Source: Apus apus (Eukaryota > Chordata > Aves > Apodiformes > Apodidae). From it: a stretch of DNA of 64,000 nucleotides. Numbering within the stretch: the stretch's first letter is position 1; each line of letters starts with the position of its first letter. The notes below the pieces were generated by a model. The model was not told the DNA's origin. It did no database searches and was given only the letters and a program-made list of their open reading frames with translations. The DNA lies in NCBI RefSeq assembly GCF_020740795.1, contig NC_067285.1:40832511-40896510 (forward strand). The letters run 5' to 3'. The position numbers were made by a program, and so were the translations under genes. This document shows, piece after piece, positions 41,536-52,075 of the stretch.

Positions 41536-44500
41536 CTCTGGTTTGATTCCTGTAGGAGGGGGAGGGGGGGGGAGGTGTCTCATTTTTAAGTGTCCTCTTT
41601 TGCAAAATGAAGGGCCAGATATGTCCTGGGTGTGACCTTTACTGTCTGGGAAAAGTTCATTTGAATTAAATATTTAACTTGATTTTTAATAACAGGAGTC
41701 CTGATTTGACCATGGGGGAGAGTGTGGGTTGCAGAGAATTTGGGGGAAAAGAAAAGGGTGGATTTTCAGTGATCCAGAGGCTTCCTGGTCCATCCAGAGC
41801 ACTCCCAGCCCTGCAGCAGCAGCCTTTGCATGTTCTTCTGCTGTGGTGGTTTGCACTGGAATTTGGCCCTGGTCTTCTGGTCTGTGATTACTGATTTGGA
41901 TGCTCCATCACATCAGTAGAAACACCAAGTGATGTTTCAAAAAAAGGCAAAAGCAAAGTTAATAAAAAGAGGCCAGGTTTCCACGGCCTGGGCGGGTGAA
42001 GTTTTTTGTATCTCCTGGTTCAGCTTTTAGTCGCAGCTTGAACTTCAGCTTCATTCTGCCAAGAATCATGTTCTCCAAGTTCATTCTGGGCAGTTTCCAG
42101 CTGGGCAAGTAAATCTGAAGTGTCCAGTTGAATTCACATTCTTGTAGAGAATTAAGATCGCATGAGCAAGGGCCTGAAACAAGAATTCTAAGATCCATTG
42201 AAGCACCACCTGAGAGCATTAAACAGCCCCATTAATCAAAGGGCTTTGCAATTGGTGACAGCAGCAGTTGTAACCTGGGCTGGGTTTCCCCTGCTGGGCT
42301 GGCTCACAGGGTGACACCACCCGAGCATGTCTCTTCTAACAGGAAAGGGCAACTTCGAAACGTTCCTAGAGGAGAGCTTGTTCAAGTACTGCTTGAAAAA
42401 TTCTGCAAGACTAGCAGGTAGGTTTCCATGGGAGGAAATTCAGTTGTTAACTCTTTAAAAATAGTATGAGGGTGAGGAGTCTTTTCAAAAGATGGTTTGT
42501 TACCATTTGAATTGTAGTTAAGGCAGCAATTCCAGCATCTGTGACCAGTGTCTTAGGAAGATGCCAATCATCTGTGGTCAAAGCAGGAGATGTCCTTTTC
42601 AGGCTTTTAAAACGCAGAAAGGAAGTTCAGGCTTGGGTACACTGATATTAAGACAGTGCAAAAGTGGTTTCTTCCAGTGCTGTGCTCTGTAGGGAAGAGT
42701 TCCAGCTGCTCCTTTCAGGGTGGCTGCTTTGCCTTTCACGTGGAACTTGCCTGGGTGCTCAAGAAATGAAAACTATAGTAACGCATTGAAATCAATTCCT
42801 TTTCTGTGTTTCACAGGGCGCAGGTCCTGGACCCAAATACTGAGAATTCTCCACTGTGGTCACCCTCAAAAAGGGATGCAGGAGCACTTCACATGCTGGT
42901 GGCAATCCCACATTAAACCATCTCTGCAGAATCTCAACGATCCCTCTGCTCAGTTTGTCCCCAAGCGCGGCTGCACTGCGGAGGGACGGGAAAGCGAGGC
43001 CACCTGAGCTGCTCCAGCAGACAAGGCTCCTCACAGAGAAACTCCAACACGCTTTACTAACAGCATTAGAGGCAACACCAAATAAAAACATCAAGTAGCA
43101 ACTCTCAAGTTGTCTGCCATTTATTTCCTGGGACACCCAGTGGGCAGGGACAGGCCCCCCGGGGGCAGAGTGACCGTGAGGCACAGGGTCCCTCTGGCTG
43201 TGCTCAGGAATGGGCACCTGAACAACAACTGTAGGTGTGAGGGGGGCAGAGGGTGGCCCTCTGTTCCCAGCTGCCCTTCTCCTTCCCTGTGCTGTGTGTT
43301 CAGAACCCCTTACAAACGTTTGGTCACAACAGAGACCTGCAGCACCAAATGCTCCTTTCCTGCTGGTTTCACGTCACGGTCCCTTCAGACTTCACATCAG
43401 CACAGGGGGCTCCAGCTGTTGTGGTGTCAGCTGAGGAGGTTTATGCTTCTGAGGAAAAGCAGGTGCTTTCAACCTGCCTTGCCCTGGCAACCTGCTACAT
43501 TTCACATGCTGCCAGGTTCCTGTGACCTGGGGAAGGGAGTGCTCTTAATCAGTTATTGTAGGAAATCCGTTTAAAGCTGAAGTGCTTCTGAGCCTCAGAA
43601 ATGCATCTTGAAAGCCCAGAGTGGCTTGTTCCACCTCCGGTGCCATTTGCACAAGAACCACATCTATGTTCCCAAAGTGCCCCCGTGCACTTAGCGTGGG
43701 AAGGGGCCATTAAGTGAAGAGGGGCTAAAAGCAAAGTTATTCAAAGTAAAGTCCCTTGTGAGAAACATGCAGGCAGGTAAATGCAAATGCAAAGCTTTCT
43801 CTCACCTGGAATACAAAGTACACGTGAAAGGCCAAAAGCATCTTGGCAGGAGCCTCAGCCTCTGCTTTTCAGATGCTGAAAACAAAACATAAGTTCATTC
43901 CTTCATCACACCTGGTGAGTTGGATGCAGAAGATGTCAGAGCAGGTGTGAAATTGAAGGTGACATTGACACAGCTGGGACACAGAAGAGGAAAGGAGAGG
44001 GAGGAAGAGTGTGCTGCCTGCTACTTCCTCCTGGGTGTCACTTCTGTGACCTCTGGAGAGAAGGAATCAGGAGTCAAGCAGGAACATGTTAGAACTTCAT
44101 CTTCCAAGAGCACAGAAAATCTCCTGGGGCAAGTGGATGTGCAGGAATGATGCAGGAGGGATGCACAGTGGGGACTAAGGAACTGGTTCCCACCCAGGCA
44201 GAGTGGATTTCTGCGCAGTACAGACCAGTACATTTCCCTCTTCCCTGCAGTGGGTCAGGACATCACAGGGGGACAACAACCTCCGCAGCCTGTGACTGCT
44301 CAGTGACTGTGATGTGTTAATTCCCCCTCTGCAACCCATCTGAGGTACCAACACCTCTCTGTTCCATACTACCTGGGAGCAGAGACAACTGTTTGGGTAA
44401 ACAGCTCTCCCTGCCAATGCAGCATTCCCTCTGGTTTGGGTGTGACAGGCAGGGCACATGCAGGTGAAAATGGGTAATTGGAAGAAAACAGCCTGTAACT

Positions 44501-44920
44501 GGAACAGTCAATCACTGCAGTATGTGCATATTGCCTCGGTAACATATTTGTTTCCACAAAAACAGATGTTGCTTGGGACTACCCAATAGTGGTTCCTTTC
44601 ACAGGGCACTCCAACCACACCAGAAAGAACCTGGTGCTGTGAAAAGGTAAGTATCTGATTCTGTCTTTGGTTGGTTAAATGCTTTAAAGGAGAACCAGCA
44701 TCACCCTTGCTGAGTGTGGTCACTCCTGAAGGTGTAAAATGATGTAGCCAGCACCCCTGAAAGTGTTCTCTTATTTGCTGAACATCCAACTAGAGATGTA
44801 GACACCCTTTCAGGCTTTCAAAACAATACAGTTTCTGGGTGTTCAGCCAGGGGGAAAAACAACAAGAAAAAAAATTCAAGGTTAGATGTTCAAGTTTAGG
44901 TTGGAAAATGTGCTTTGGGG
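41536..44920. other. Intergenic region after ADAMTS3
   Basis: Moderate GC. It holds the weak transcript candidate at 42343-43100 and a minus-strand open block at about 41960-42174 preceded by an acceptor-like 'ttcttgtttcag'. I recognise no product. From 43101 to 44920 I see nothing. Confidence 0.6.
42343..43100 (+). other. Candidate 3'-terminal exons of an unknown plus-strand transcript
   Basis: Block 42343-42417 lies between 'ctcttctaacag' and donor GTAGGT. Block 42817-43100 follows 'tttctgtgtttcacag', and AATAAA lies at 43081-43086. The two join in one frame (KGNFETFLEESLFKYCLKN.. then RRSWTQILR..) that stops at 43005-43007. No first exon was found and the product is not recognised. It could be a downstream extension of ADAMTS3 transcription or chance. 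Confidence 0.22.

Positions 44921-44962
<42 letters not shown>
44921..44962. repeat. (CA)n microsatellite
   Basis: About 20 CA dinucleotides at the left edge of the GC-rich gap. Histidine/threonine-rich open frames across it are artefacts of the repeat. Confidence 0.95.
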
Positions 44963-45342
44963 CCGCCTGAGATGAGCCCTGTATTTGGCTGCTTGGAGCA
45001 CCAAACCCCCGCACGTTTGGCTTCGGTTTGGACTTGGCTCGGGCAGCTGAGGACACTGAAAACAGCTGAAAATCTGGGAAGCACACATTGCTGGGGGTGG
45101 GTTGTGGGGGCACCCCCCCTACACACCCCCCGTTCTTCTCCCCCAGCACTGCTGGCTGCCCCCTTGCATCACCACCAGCATTATGATGACACCACACGTC
45201 ACACCCACCCAACCTTCTGTATCCAGGGGGAACCAGCGCAGCCCCCAGAAGGCCCAGACCCCCAGCACAGCCCCAGCCCCCCCGAAGGCAGCAGCCCCAG
45301 CCCCCCAAAGGCAGCAGCCCCAGCCCCCCGAAGGCAGCAGCC

Positions 45343-45772
45343 ATGGCCCGGGACCAGCGCAGCCGCAGCGCCCGCCCCAGCAGCCGCCGCAGGGGACGCG
45401 GCCCCAGCCGGCCCGGGCAGCGCGGCACCCGGCGGGGGCGGCAGCCGCCCCGCGGCCCCAGCACACGGGCCCGAGGTGGGGGGCAACGGGGGGTGATCCC
45501 CAGACACCCGGGGGATGATCCCCAGGCACCCGGGGGATGCCGGTGGAGGCGGTGGCGGGGTGGGGAGGCAGGAGGGAGAAGGGCGGGGACACTCACAGGG
45601 GTTTCGTTACCCCCTAGGTCGCCGCTCTCCGATGCAGAAGATGAGGAGGATGAGCAAGGGCACCGTCATTCCACCGCCAGCATCCTCCCGTGTCCCGGCC
45701 GGGGGCCGCCGCCTGCCCTGGGAGGTGACACGTCCCCTGGGAGCCCGGGGACACCGACTCGCCCTGCAATAA
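45343..45772 (+). CDS. Candidate two-exon gene for a small arginine-rich protein (unrecognised)
   Basis: A speculative gene with exon 1 at 45343-45475 and exon 2 at 45618-45772, joined across a 142-bp GT-AG intron (donor GAG|GTGGGG, acceptor 'ttaccccctag'). The joined frame has 95 codons and stops at TAA 45770-45772, which overlaps an AATAAA at 45768. The N-terminal 44 residues contain 16 Arg (MARDQRSRSARPSSRRRGRG..). A CRE-like 'cacgtcac' is near 45197. Against it: GC-rich DNA gives Arg-rich open frames by chance, an unspliced 145-codon frame also exists, and exon 2 is open in another frame with an acidic run (SDAEDEEDEQ). I recognise no homologue. Confidence 0.22.
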
Positions 45773-46741
45773 ACTCCTGAAACCGCTCCCGTCTCGCCTG
45801 CTCAGCTCCAGGGATGAAGGGCCTGGGCTGCTCTGAGCCTCGGGGGCTCCTTGGCCTCCCCTCAGCCCATCTCCACGGGGAAAACAGCCCCAAAAGCCCC
45901 TTTGTCCCAGCCAGGGAGGAACTGAAGGAATTGCTGTGGTTTTGGCAAACACCAGAACTGCCTTTGCCCGCGTCGTGCCTTGGGGCTTGGGGGGAGAGTG
46001 TCACACCAGGAGGGCTTTGCTGGAGGAACCTTCTCCCCGGGATGGGGCTGGGGATGCCTGGGGTGGGTGCAGGGCCGGGGCAGGCAGGTACACCTCTGGT
46101 TTGCCCCCCAGGCACAGAACCTGCTGCCCTGCCCGGGGTTCTTTAACGGTTCTGATCTGGTATTTTTTGTTGCATTATGACCGGGCAGGCGGATGAAATA
46201 AACCTTCATTCCAAGGGATTTAAGGTGCCCTGCCCAGATCGTGCCAAGCGCTTGTGCTGCCCGCACGAAGGGACCAGCCCGAACCGAACCAGCCGCGGGT
46301 TGAGCCGGGGCAGCAGCACCGCTGGGGAGGGAGCGTTTGACGGATGAGACCCCCCGACCCCACGGGGAAGGGGCACAGGGAAAGGTGCCTTTTGACCTCC
46401 AGAAAAAGGCCTGGAGGGGGCGGCTTCCTGCGGGAAAACCGAGCCGGCCCCCGCTGCAGATCCCCCGGAACAGCCCCGGGAGCCCCAGCGCAGGGGGCAC
46501 CGGCTGGACGGGGCTGCAGGGAGCGAGGGGCGGCTGCGCTGGGACAAAGCCCTGGGCCGGCAGCGGGGATGTTCCTGCTTCCCAAAGCGTTTCCAGCGGC
46601 CACGGAGGGCAGCTTAGCCCACCCTTGTCCCGTTTCCACACACCCCCGTGACTGGGCTAACTGGGATTGCAGCCTTCCCACAGCACCGACCCCCTTGCCC
46701 CCCCAGAGGGGAGCGACATCGCGAGCTGTCGCGATGCAACC

Positions 46742-46820
46742 GAATCATAGAATCACAATTCAGGGTTGGAAGGAACCTCCGAAGATCATCGAGTCCAACC
46801 CCCCTTGCCAGAGCACGGGG
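46742..46820 (-). mobile_element. CR1 LINE 3'-end fragment
   Basis: 'gaatcatagaatcacaattc' followed by 'ttggaaggaacctccgaaga' and 'gagtccaacccccc'. Only about 80 bp remain. It abuts an A run and a CA repeat in the GC-rich gap. Confidence 0.85.
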
Positions 46821-46862
46821 AAAAAAAAAAACCACACACACACACACACACACAAACACAAC
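46821..46862. repeat. A run plus (CA)n microsatellite
   Basis: A ten-base A run followed by about eleven CA units, directly after a CR1 3'-end fragment. Confidence 0.9.
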
Positions 46863-47933
46863 CCCACAACAGCCAACAACAACAAAAGCAAAAACCACCA
46901 CACAATGAGGGCGGGTCACTCCGATCAGCCCGTCACGACACAGCCCGTCTGGGTGGGGCTTTCCCCTCGTCCCCGCCTCTCGCACCCGATGGCAAATGAC
47001 CCGCACCTGGGCTGGGGGCGGAGGGGAAGGGGATGTGGTGGTGGCTGCGGGGTGCAGGGGGTCGAGGTGCTGCTGACCCCCGCCGAGCCGCGGGGAAGCT
47101 GCACCCGGGGTTTGAGTTTTGCTGCTGTCCTCCCTGGCCCGAAGCCGCGGCAGCTCCTTGGTCGTGGCCAGAGCCTGTGCCCACCCCCGGGGCGGCAGGT
47201 CCTCAGTGGCTGCTTTGGGGGTCGCCGTGGGGACCCCCTGGCCGCGCTGGGGGCTGGAGCTCCGGCCCGGCCGTGCTGGGCTGTGCAGCCTCCGGGGATG
47301 CTGCGCAGAGCCCACCCGGGCGGGGTGTTTCTGCTGGAGGGGGGTTCGTGTGGCACAAGGTTCCTGCCCGGGAGCCCTGAGATGCTCGGTCCCCCCGTGG
47401 GACACCCCGGGGACCCTGGGCAGGGCTGGCCCGGCTCCTCGGGAGGGGATGCCTCCGGCGGGAGACACGGGAAGCACCGGGGGAAGCGTCGGAGCAGCAG
47501 CGACCACCGAGTGGCCCCCGCGACACTGCTGGGGCTCGGGTGACAGCCACCCTCCCGCCGGCACGGGGGGGGCTGAGCATCCCCAGGAGGGGGGTCAGGG
47601 TGGCCTTTGGGGGTGCTGCGGTGTCCCAGCTTGTCAGGGAGCCTGTGGGACTGACACCCAGGCCAGCGGGCAGGATGGGGTCAGCCCTGCGCTGCGGTCA
47701 CTGGGTGTTTGTGTGGATGTGTATCTGCAGGTGAGGATGCGGGATGGTTGGCTGGGGACACGAGCTGGGAAGGGGCTGACACCCCCCCAGGGAAGATGGG
47801 GCACGTCCGTGACTCTTCCCGGGAGCAGAGGAGCTTCCTCGGGCTCTGGGTGCAGACGGGGGGATGTTCACCAGCTGTACATCGGGGGCTGCACCAAACA
47901 CCCGCCGAACACACCGGGGCCGGTTTCTGGCAG

Positions 47934-48160
47934 GGCGGGGCCGGGTCTATAAATAGCAGGGGTGGGGCCGACTCTGTAATTAGCCCCAGCCTCTGTAATT
48001 ACCGCGGGGCGGGGCCGGGGGCGGCGGGTCGATGCGCAGCGGTGGCCCCGGAGCGGTGAGTGCGGGGCCGGGGGGCGGGCGCGGAGCGGTGAGTGCGGGG
48101 CCGGGGGCGGGCGCGGAGCGGTGAGTGCGGGGCCGGGGGGCGGGCGCGGAGCGGTGCGGG
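47934..48160 (+). promoter_or_regulatory. TATA-type promoter-like site with paired TAATTA sites and repeated donor units
   Basis: GC box GGGCGGGGCC near 47934, then TATAAATA at 47948-47955. Two direct repeats of CTCTGTAATTA follow, with TAATTA at about 47977 and 47996, near the expected start site. An ATG at 48032 opens eight codons, and CGGAGCG is followed by GTGAGT at 48056. The 32-33 bp unit carrying that donor is repeated with further GTGAGT at 48089 and 48121. AATAAA occurs at 48203-48208. A plus-strand transcript is plausible but unproven. Confidence 0.35.
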
Positions 48161-48384
48161 GCCGCTCGGCTCTTTTCTCCCTCCCTCTCTCCGGGCTGCC
48201 GGGGAATAAAGCCCGAGGACTGGAACCCGGGACCGCCGTCCGCTCTCTCCAGGGCTCCGGCCCCAGCCGGGGGTCCCTGCCCATGGGGACTGGGGATAAC
48301 GCATCCATGGGATGCTCAGAGCACAGAGGGGAGGGTCGGGAAGCGCGTGTGCTCTTCCCGGATTGCGGGGTGGGGGTTTCCCTC

Positions 48385-48650
48385 CTCCGGGATCGCTGTG
48401 GAGGGATAGATGGGCTGGGGAGTGAGGGGGGTCCAGCAGCTGCACTGGGCTTCACTTGTTGTATGTTCTATTCTTGATGTCATTGCTGTTGTTATTCTAT
48501 TGTCATCGTTATTATTTCTACATTGCAATTATTAAATTGTTTATATCTCACCCCTCGAGTCTCTGCTTCTTCCCGATTCCCTCCCCCCCCCCATTCCCCG
48601 GGAAGAACGAGCAGCTCCTGGGATTTAGCTGCCGTGTCCAACCAGGACAC
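48385..48650 (+). mobile_element. 3' part of a solo LTR of the same avian family
   Basis: An AT-rich block in GC-rich surroundings. 'cttcacttgttgtatgttct', 'gcaattattaaattgtttat', 'tatctcacccctcgagtc' and 'atttagctgccg' align in order with the 3' half of the LTR family seen at 61164. Its ATTAAA near 48531 would be the LTR poly(A) signal. The 5' half is missing or too diverged to see. Confidence 0.6.
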
Positions 48651-48669
48651 ACGAGTTCATGTCTCAGAA

Positions 48670-49325
48670 CCAGAGCCCAAGCCCTGGGCATGTGGGCTGA
48701 GGAGGGAGGGCTCAAGTGGTGCGGCTGAAACCCACAAACTACCTCCTGCTTTTGGGGGGGCTGGAAGTAGAGACCAAGTCCTGCAACTTTGGGGGGCTTG
48801 AAAGCAGCTCCCTGGGGCAGTTCTGGGGCTCAAGCCCAGGCTCATTTGGCCAGTGTTAGAGCTGAGAAACAGAGAACAAGTCTTGTGTCTTCAGGGAGTG
48901 GTTTGTGGCTCGGGGGGGATAGACAGGTTCAGAGCTTGGAAACAGAGATTAAGTCCTGCGTTTTGGGGGGCTGGGAACTGGCCTGAGAAGGAGACCAAGT
49001 CCTGCATTTTGCAGTCCTGAAACCCAGCTCATCTGGCCCTCAGAAAAAAAAGACTAAGTCCTGAATGGTTGGGGCTCAAAATGGGGCTCACGTTGCCAGT
49101 GCTAGAATCTGCGAGAAACGAAGTCCTGCTTGCTGGGGGCTTGAAAGCAGAGTCCCCGGGGGCTCAGGAACAGGCACTAAGTCCTGCGTTCTACAAACTG
49201 CAGCCAGGCTCCCCGGGGCAGTTCCAGGGCTGAGGAGACCAAGCCCTGTGGTTTTTGCGGGGGCTTGAAACCCGGGCTCCTTCGGCCAGCTTCGTGCTTA
49301 GAGACTAAGTCCTGTGTTTGGGGGC
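48670..49325. repeat. Irregular array of a GAGAC(C/T)AAGTCCTG motif
   Basis: At least ten copies of a degenerate 14-bp motif start at 48673, 48770, 48872, 48945, 48991, 49050, 49113, 49171, 49235 and 49301. Most are followed by a T-rich then G-rich tail ('gttttgggggg') and 'cttgaaa' or 'ctgggaa'. Spacing varies from about 46 to 102 bp, so this is not a simple tandem repeat. I recognise no family. Confidence 0.7.
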
Positions 49326-49349
49326 CGGAGCAGAGCCCCAGCCCTGTGT

Positions 49350-50760
49350 GTCCGGGCACACCGGGGGGGCCCAGCAGCTGTTTCTGGGCTCACCCGCCGA
49401 ACCGGGTCGGCCTTGGCTGTGGGCCGGGGGGTCAGTGCCCGCAGCCCGGGCTGCCCCAGCCGGGGAGAAAGGGGCCGTGACTGGGGCAGAGGGAGGAAAA
49501 CCCGCTCCACCCTCCCCTTCCAGCCGTTACTCGGTGTCCGCACAAACCCACCGCCTTTATGCCATGAGCCCGGCACCGGCAGAACCCCGGCTCCCCCGTC
49601 CCACCGCGGCCGAAGCAAAACCGTTCCCGAGCCGGCAGGGCCGGACCGGCACCGAGGGCCGCTCCAGGCTCCGGAGCGCGGCTGCTCCTGCCCAAGGGGC
49701 CGGGAGAGCGGCGGCCAAACGGGGCTCGGGGCGCTCGGAACCGCCCGGCGAGCAGCGGGCACGGGCCGGGCCTCCTGCTCCGGCCCCGCAGGGCCCAGCG
49801 GCCCGAAGCCCCGGCCCGGCTCCCCGGCCCCGCACGGCTCCAGGAGCAGCCCCCGGGCCGTCCCGCCGCCGCAGCTCCGCTCCCAGCCCCGGCTCCGTCC
49901 GGCCGCGCTCGGGGCCGGCGCCGCGCGGGGGCTGAAGAGGCGGCGCGTGCCGAGCGGGGCGGGGCCGGGCCAGGTGCGCGGGGGGCGGGGCCGCAGGGCG
50001 CGTGCGCAGCGGGGCGGGGCCGAGGCTATTTCAGGGCGTGGGGCGAAGGGCTCGGGTTCCGTTTTGGGGGCGGCAGCGGGCGGGGCGGGTGTTGGTGCGG
50101 GGGGGGCCCCGGGAGGAGCTGGGGCCGGGGAGCGGGGCAGGGGCCCGGCCGAGCGGGGCCGGGGCTGCTCGGAGCTGCTCCGGACGGAGGCGGCTGCGGA
50201 GAGTCCGAGCCCGGGCGGCCGCGCTGGAGCCGCTCTGGGGGCGCCGGGGGAGCGAAGGAGAATCAAGCCCGAGGGCCGGAGCCGGCGCCCCCCGTCCTCG
50301 CCCGCGGCCACACGGGGCTGGGCCCGCTCCGCGGGTCCCCCCGACGGTTCCCAAGCACCGCTCGGGATCGGGATCCCGGTCCCGACCCGACCCCCCCCGC
50401 TCGTTGTCCGGCCCCGGCGGGGGCTTCGGGGCTCAGCCCCGGGGTGGGTTCCTGGGCTCAGCAGCGCGGAGCGAGCCGGGCGGTGCCCGGAGCCCTTGTC
50501 CTGCGTGTGCGGGGCTGGGAACGGGCCCCGGGGCTGAGCAGGGGCGAGTCCTGGCTCGGGGCTCGGGAACGGCGACTCGCTCGCTGCTCCCGGGCTCCGA
50601 GGCAGGGGCCGTTTGGCCGCGGGTGCGGGGAGGGGGGAGGGCCTGGGGCTGCGGGAGGGGGGTGGGAGTAACATGGGCCCCCGCCGGAGGTGGGGGCTCG
50701 GGGTGGGTGCCTGGCCCCCCCTTAGGAGGGGGGGGTCCGTGCGCGCGGGGCCCCCCCCGG
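49350..50760. promoter_or_regulatory. CpG-island-like block
   Basis: Dense CpG with several Sp1-type GC boxes (for example GGGGCGGGGCC near 49957 and 50012) and an NRF1-like GCGCGTGCGCA near 49998. Open frames of up to 458 codons on both strands here reflect a lack of AT-rich stop codons and are not called as genes. Which gene, if any, it serves is unknown. Confidence 0.45.
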
Positions 50761-50870
50761 AGGTGGGGGTCCAGTCCCAGCCCTATTCCTGCAGGCACCA
50801 GAGAAAAAAAAAAGTTGGAGATAGTCTCAGGGCGAAAAAGCACTTTTCAGGCCTTTTTGCTGTCCAACTG

Positions 50871-50876
50871 TTTATT
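50871..50876 (-). terminator. Poly(A) signal AATAAA on the minus strand
   Basis: Reverse complement of TTTATT in 'cttgaataaacagttgg', just left of the tandem duplication and at the edge of the CpG block. Confidence 0.3.
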
Positions 50877-51040
50877 CAAGGTACAAGCTCCTTCAGGGTT
50901 GGGACCAGGGATGACACTTGATGTTCATGTGTGCTTGGTGACAGTGAGTGATGGACAACTTGGGCTGAAGCCAAGAGGGCTGGAACCACAATGAACTGGA
51001 ACCAACTGGCAGTGGAGATGCAGCTCAGCTGGAGGAGATC

Positions 51041-51960
51041 ACTCTGGACTGGTTCTGAAACCAACTGGGGTCCAAAACACACTGGAAGCAGGAACCAGCT
51101 GGGCCTGAAACCAGAGCAGAAACAAACTGGTGCAGAAACAAACAGGAGTCACAAATGAGCTGGACCTAAAATCAATGTGGGCAGGAAGAAATTACCTGAA
51201 GGTGCAAACGAGCTCCAGCCAGAGTTGCCCATGAGCTGCAGCTGCAACCAAACAGACTCACAAACCAGCTGGCACCATCCATGAGCTGGACCTGAACCCA
51301 GAGCAGAAACAAACATGAGCCAGGACTGAACTGGGGCCATCCAGGAGCTGGGCCTGAAAAAACAGGGGCACAACCAACCAACCTGAAGCTGCACATGAGC
51401 TGGAGCCACAAGGCCCTGGTGCTGCAAACGAACTGGAGCCTTCAGGGGCAGGACCTGGAAGTGGAACAGAAGAAAATGGGAGACAGAACTGAACTGGAAC
51501 CATCCCAGAGATGGACCTGAAAGAAGCAGGGGCCCAGCAAGCATCCCAGATGCTCAGAAAGCAGACAGGGCAGTCACTCAAAATGAGAGTCTTTCTAATC
51601 AAAGTTATTTAGCTCTCCAATAACCACAAACCACTTTATTCAATATAAATAGCTGTATCAACCATCTAACTCTCTATAAAATACCTATTCTACATATATA
51701 CACCTAAGAAACAGATACAGCTATAGAATCTAAATATGAAAAGCTATGTAAATAGCTGGGATGCCAGGCAGAACAATCCCACACAGCTGACTCCAGCATT
51801 CCCCAGGTCCCACCACCCATCCACTAGAAGGATGTCCCACAGGGTGCAGTCACTCACCTCTCAGAGGGCTCTCAGCCCCAGGCAGTTCCCTTGGGACATC
51901 CCAATCCCAGGGGACAGTCCCAGCTGCAGCCCTGCTGCTCCCAGGAGGACTGGCTGGACT
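51041..51960. repeat. Tandem duplication of about 1 kb, copy 1
   Basis: From 'actctggactggttctgaaa' this segment matches copy 2 near 52076 at an offset of about 1035 bp for several hundred bases. For example, 'aggaagaaattacctgaagg' and 'gaaccagctgggcctgaaac' occur in both. Within each copy are shorter degenerate repeats built on 'gagctggacctgaa'. On the minus strand copy 1 has an AATAAA (51635-51640) and a good donor CTGAGAG|GTGAGT near 51853. Confidence 0.85.
51635..51640 (-). terminator. Poly(A) signal AATAAA on the minus strand
   Basis: Reverse complement of TTTATT in 'ttgaataaagtgg', inside duplication copy 1, in an AT-rich patch that resembles a 3'UTR end. Confidence 0.35.
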
Positions 51961-52075
51961 CACCCTGCAGCCACACAGGCCTGGAGCTGCAGCAGAGCTG
52001 GGAGGGGGTGCAGGCAGGAGGATCTGGTGGGAGCTCCTGAAACCAGCTGGGACTGCAGAGGAGCTGGCAGACATG

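Larger units (their letters stand above)
45774..47930. other. Intergenic GC-rich stretch
   Basis: Very GC-rich, with long overlapping open frames on both strands that I read as compositional. Identified content: an AATAAA at 46197-46202 (plus), a CR1 3'-end fragment at 46742 and the CA repeat at 46830. Confidence 0.6.

Noticed and set aside
44915-45496. 193-codon plus-strand open frame starting in the CA repeat
   Set aside because: It begins with a His/Thr run from the microsatellite and continues in low-complexity sequence; no support as a gene.
46344-47564. 399-codon plus and 316-codon minus open frames
   Set aside because: Both run through a CR1 3'-end fragment and a CA repeat, so neither can be an intact conserved gene.
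49298-50674. 458-codon minus-strand and 407-codon plus-strand open frames
   Set aside because: They overlap each other within a CpG island and consist of Pro/Arg/Gly/Ala. No domain, no start context and no splice structure supports either.
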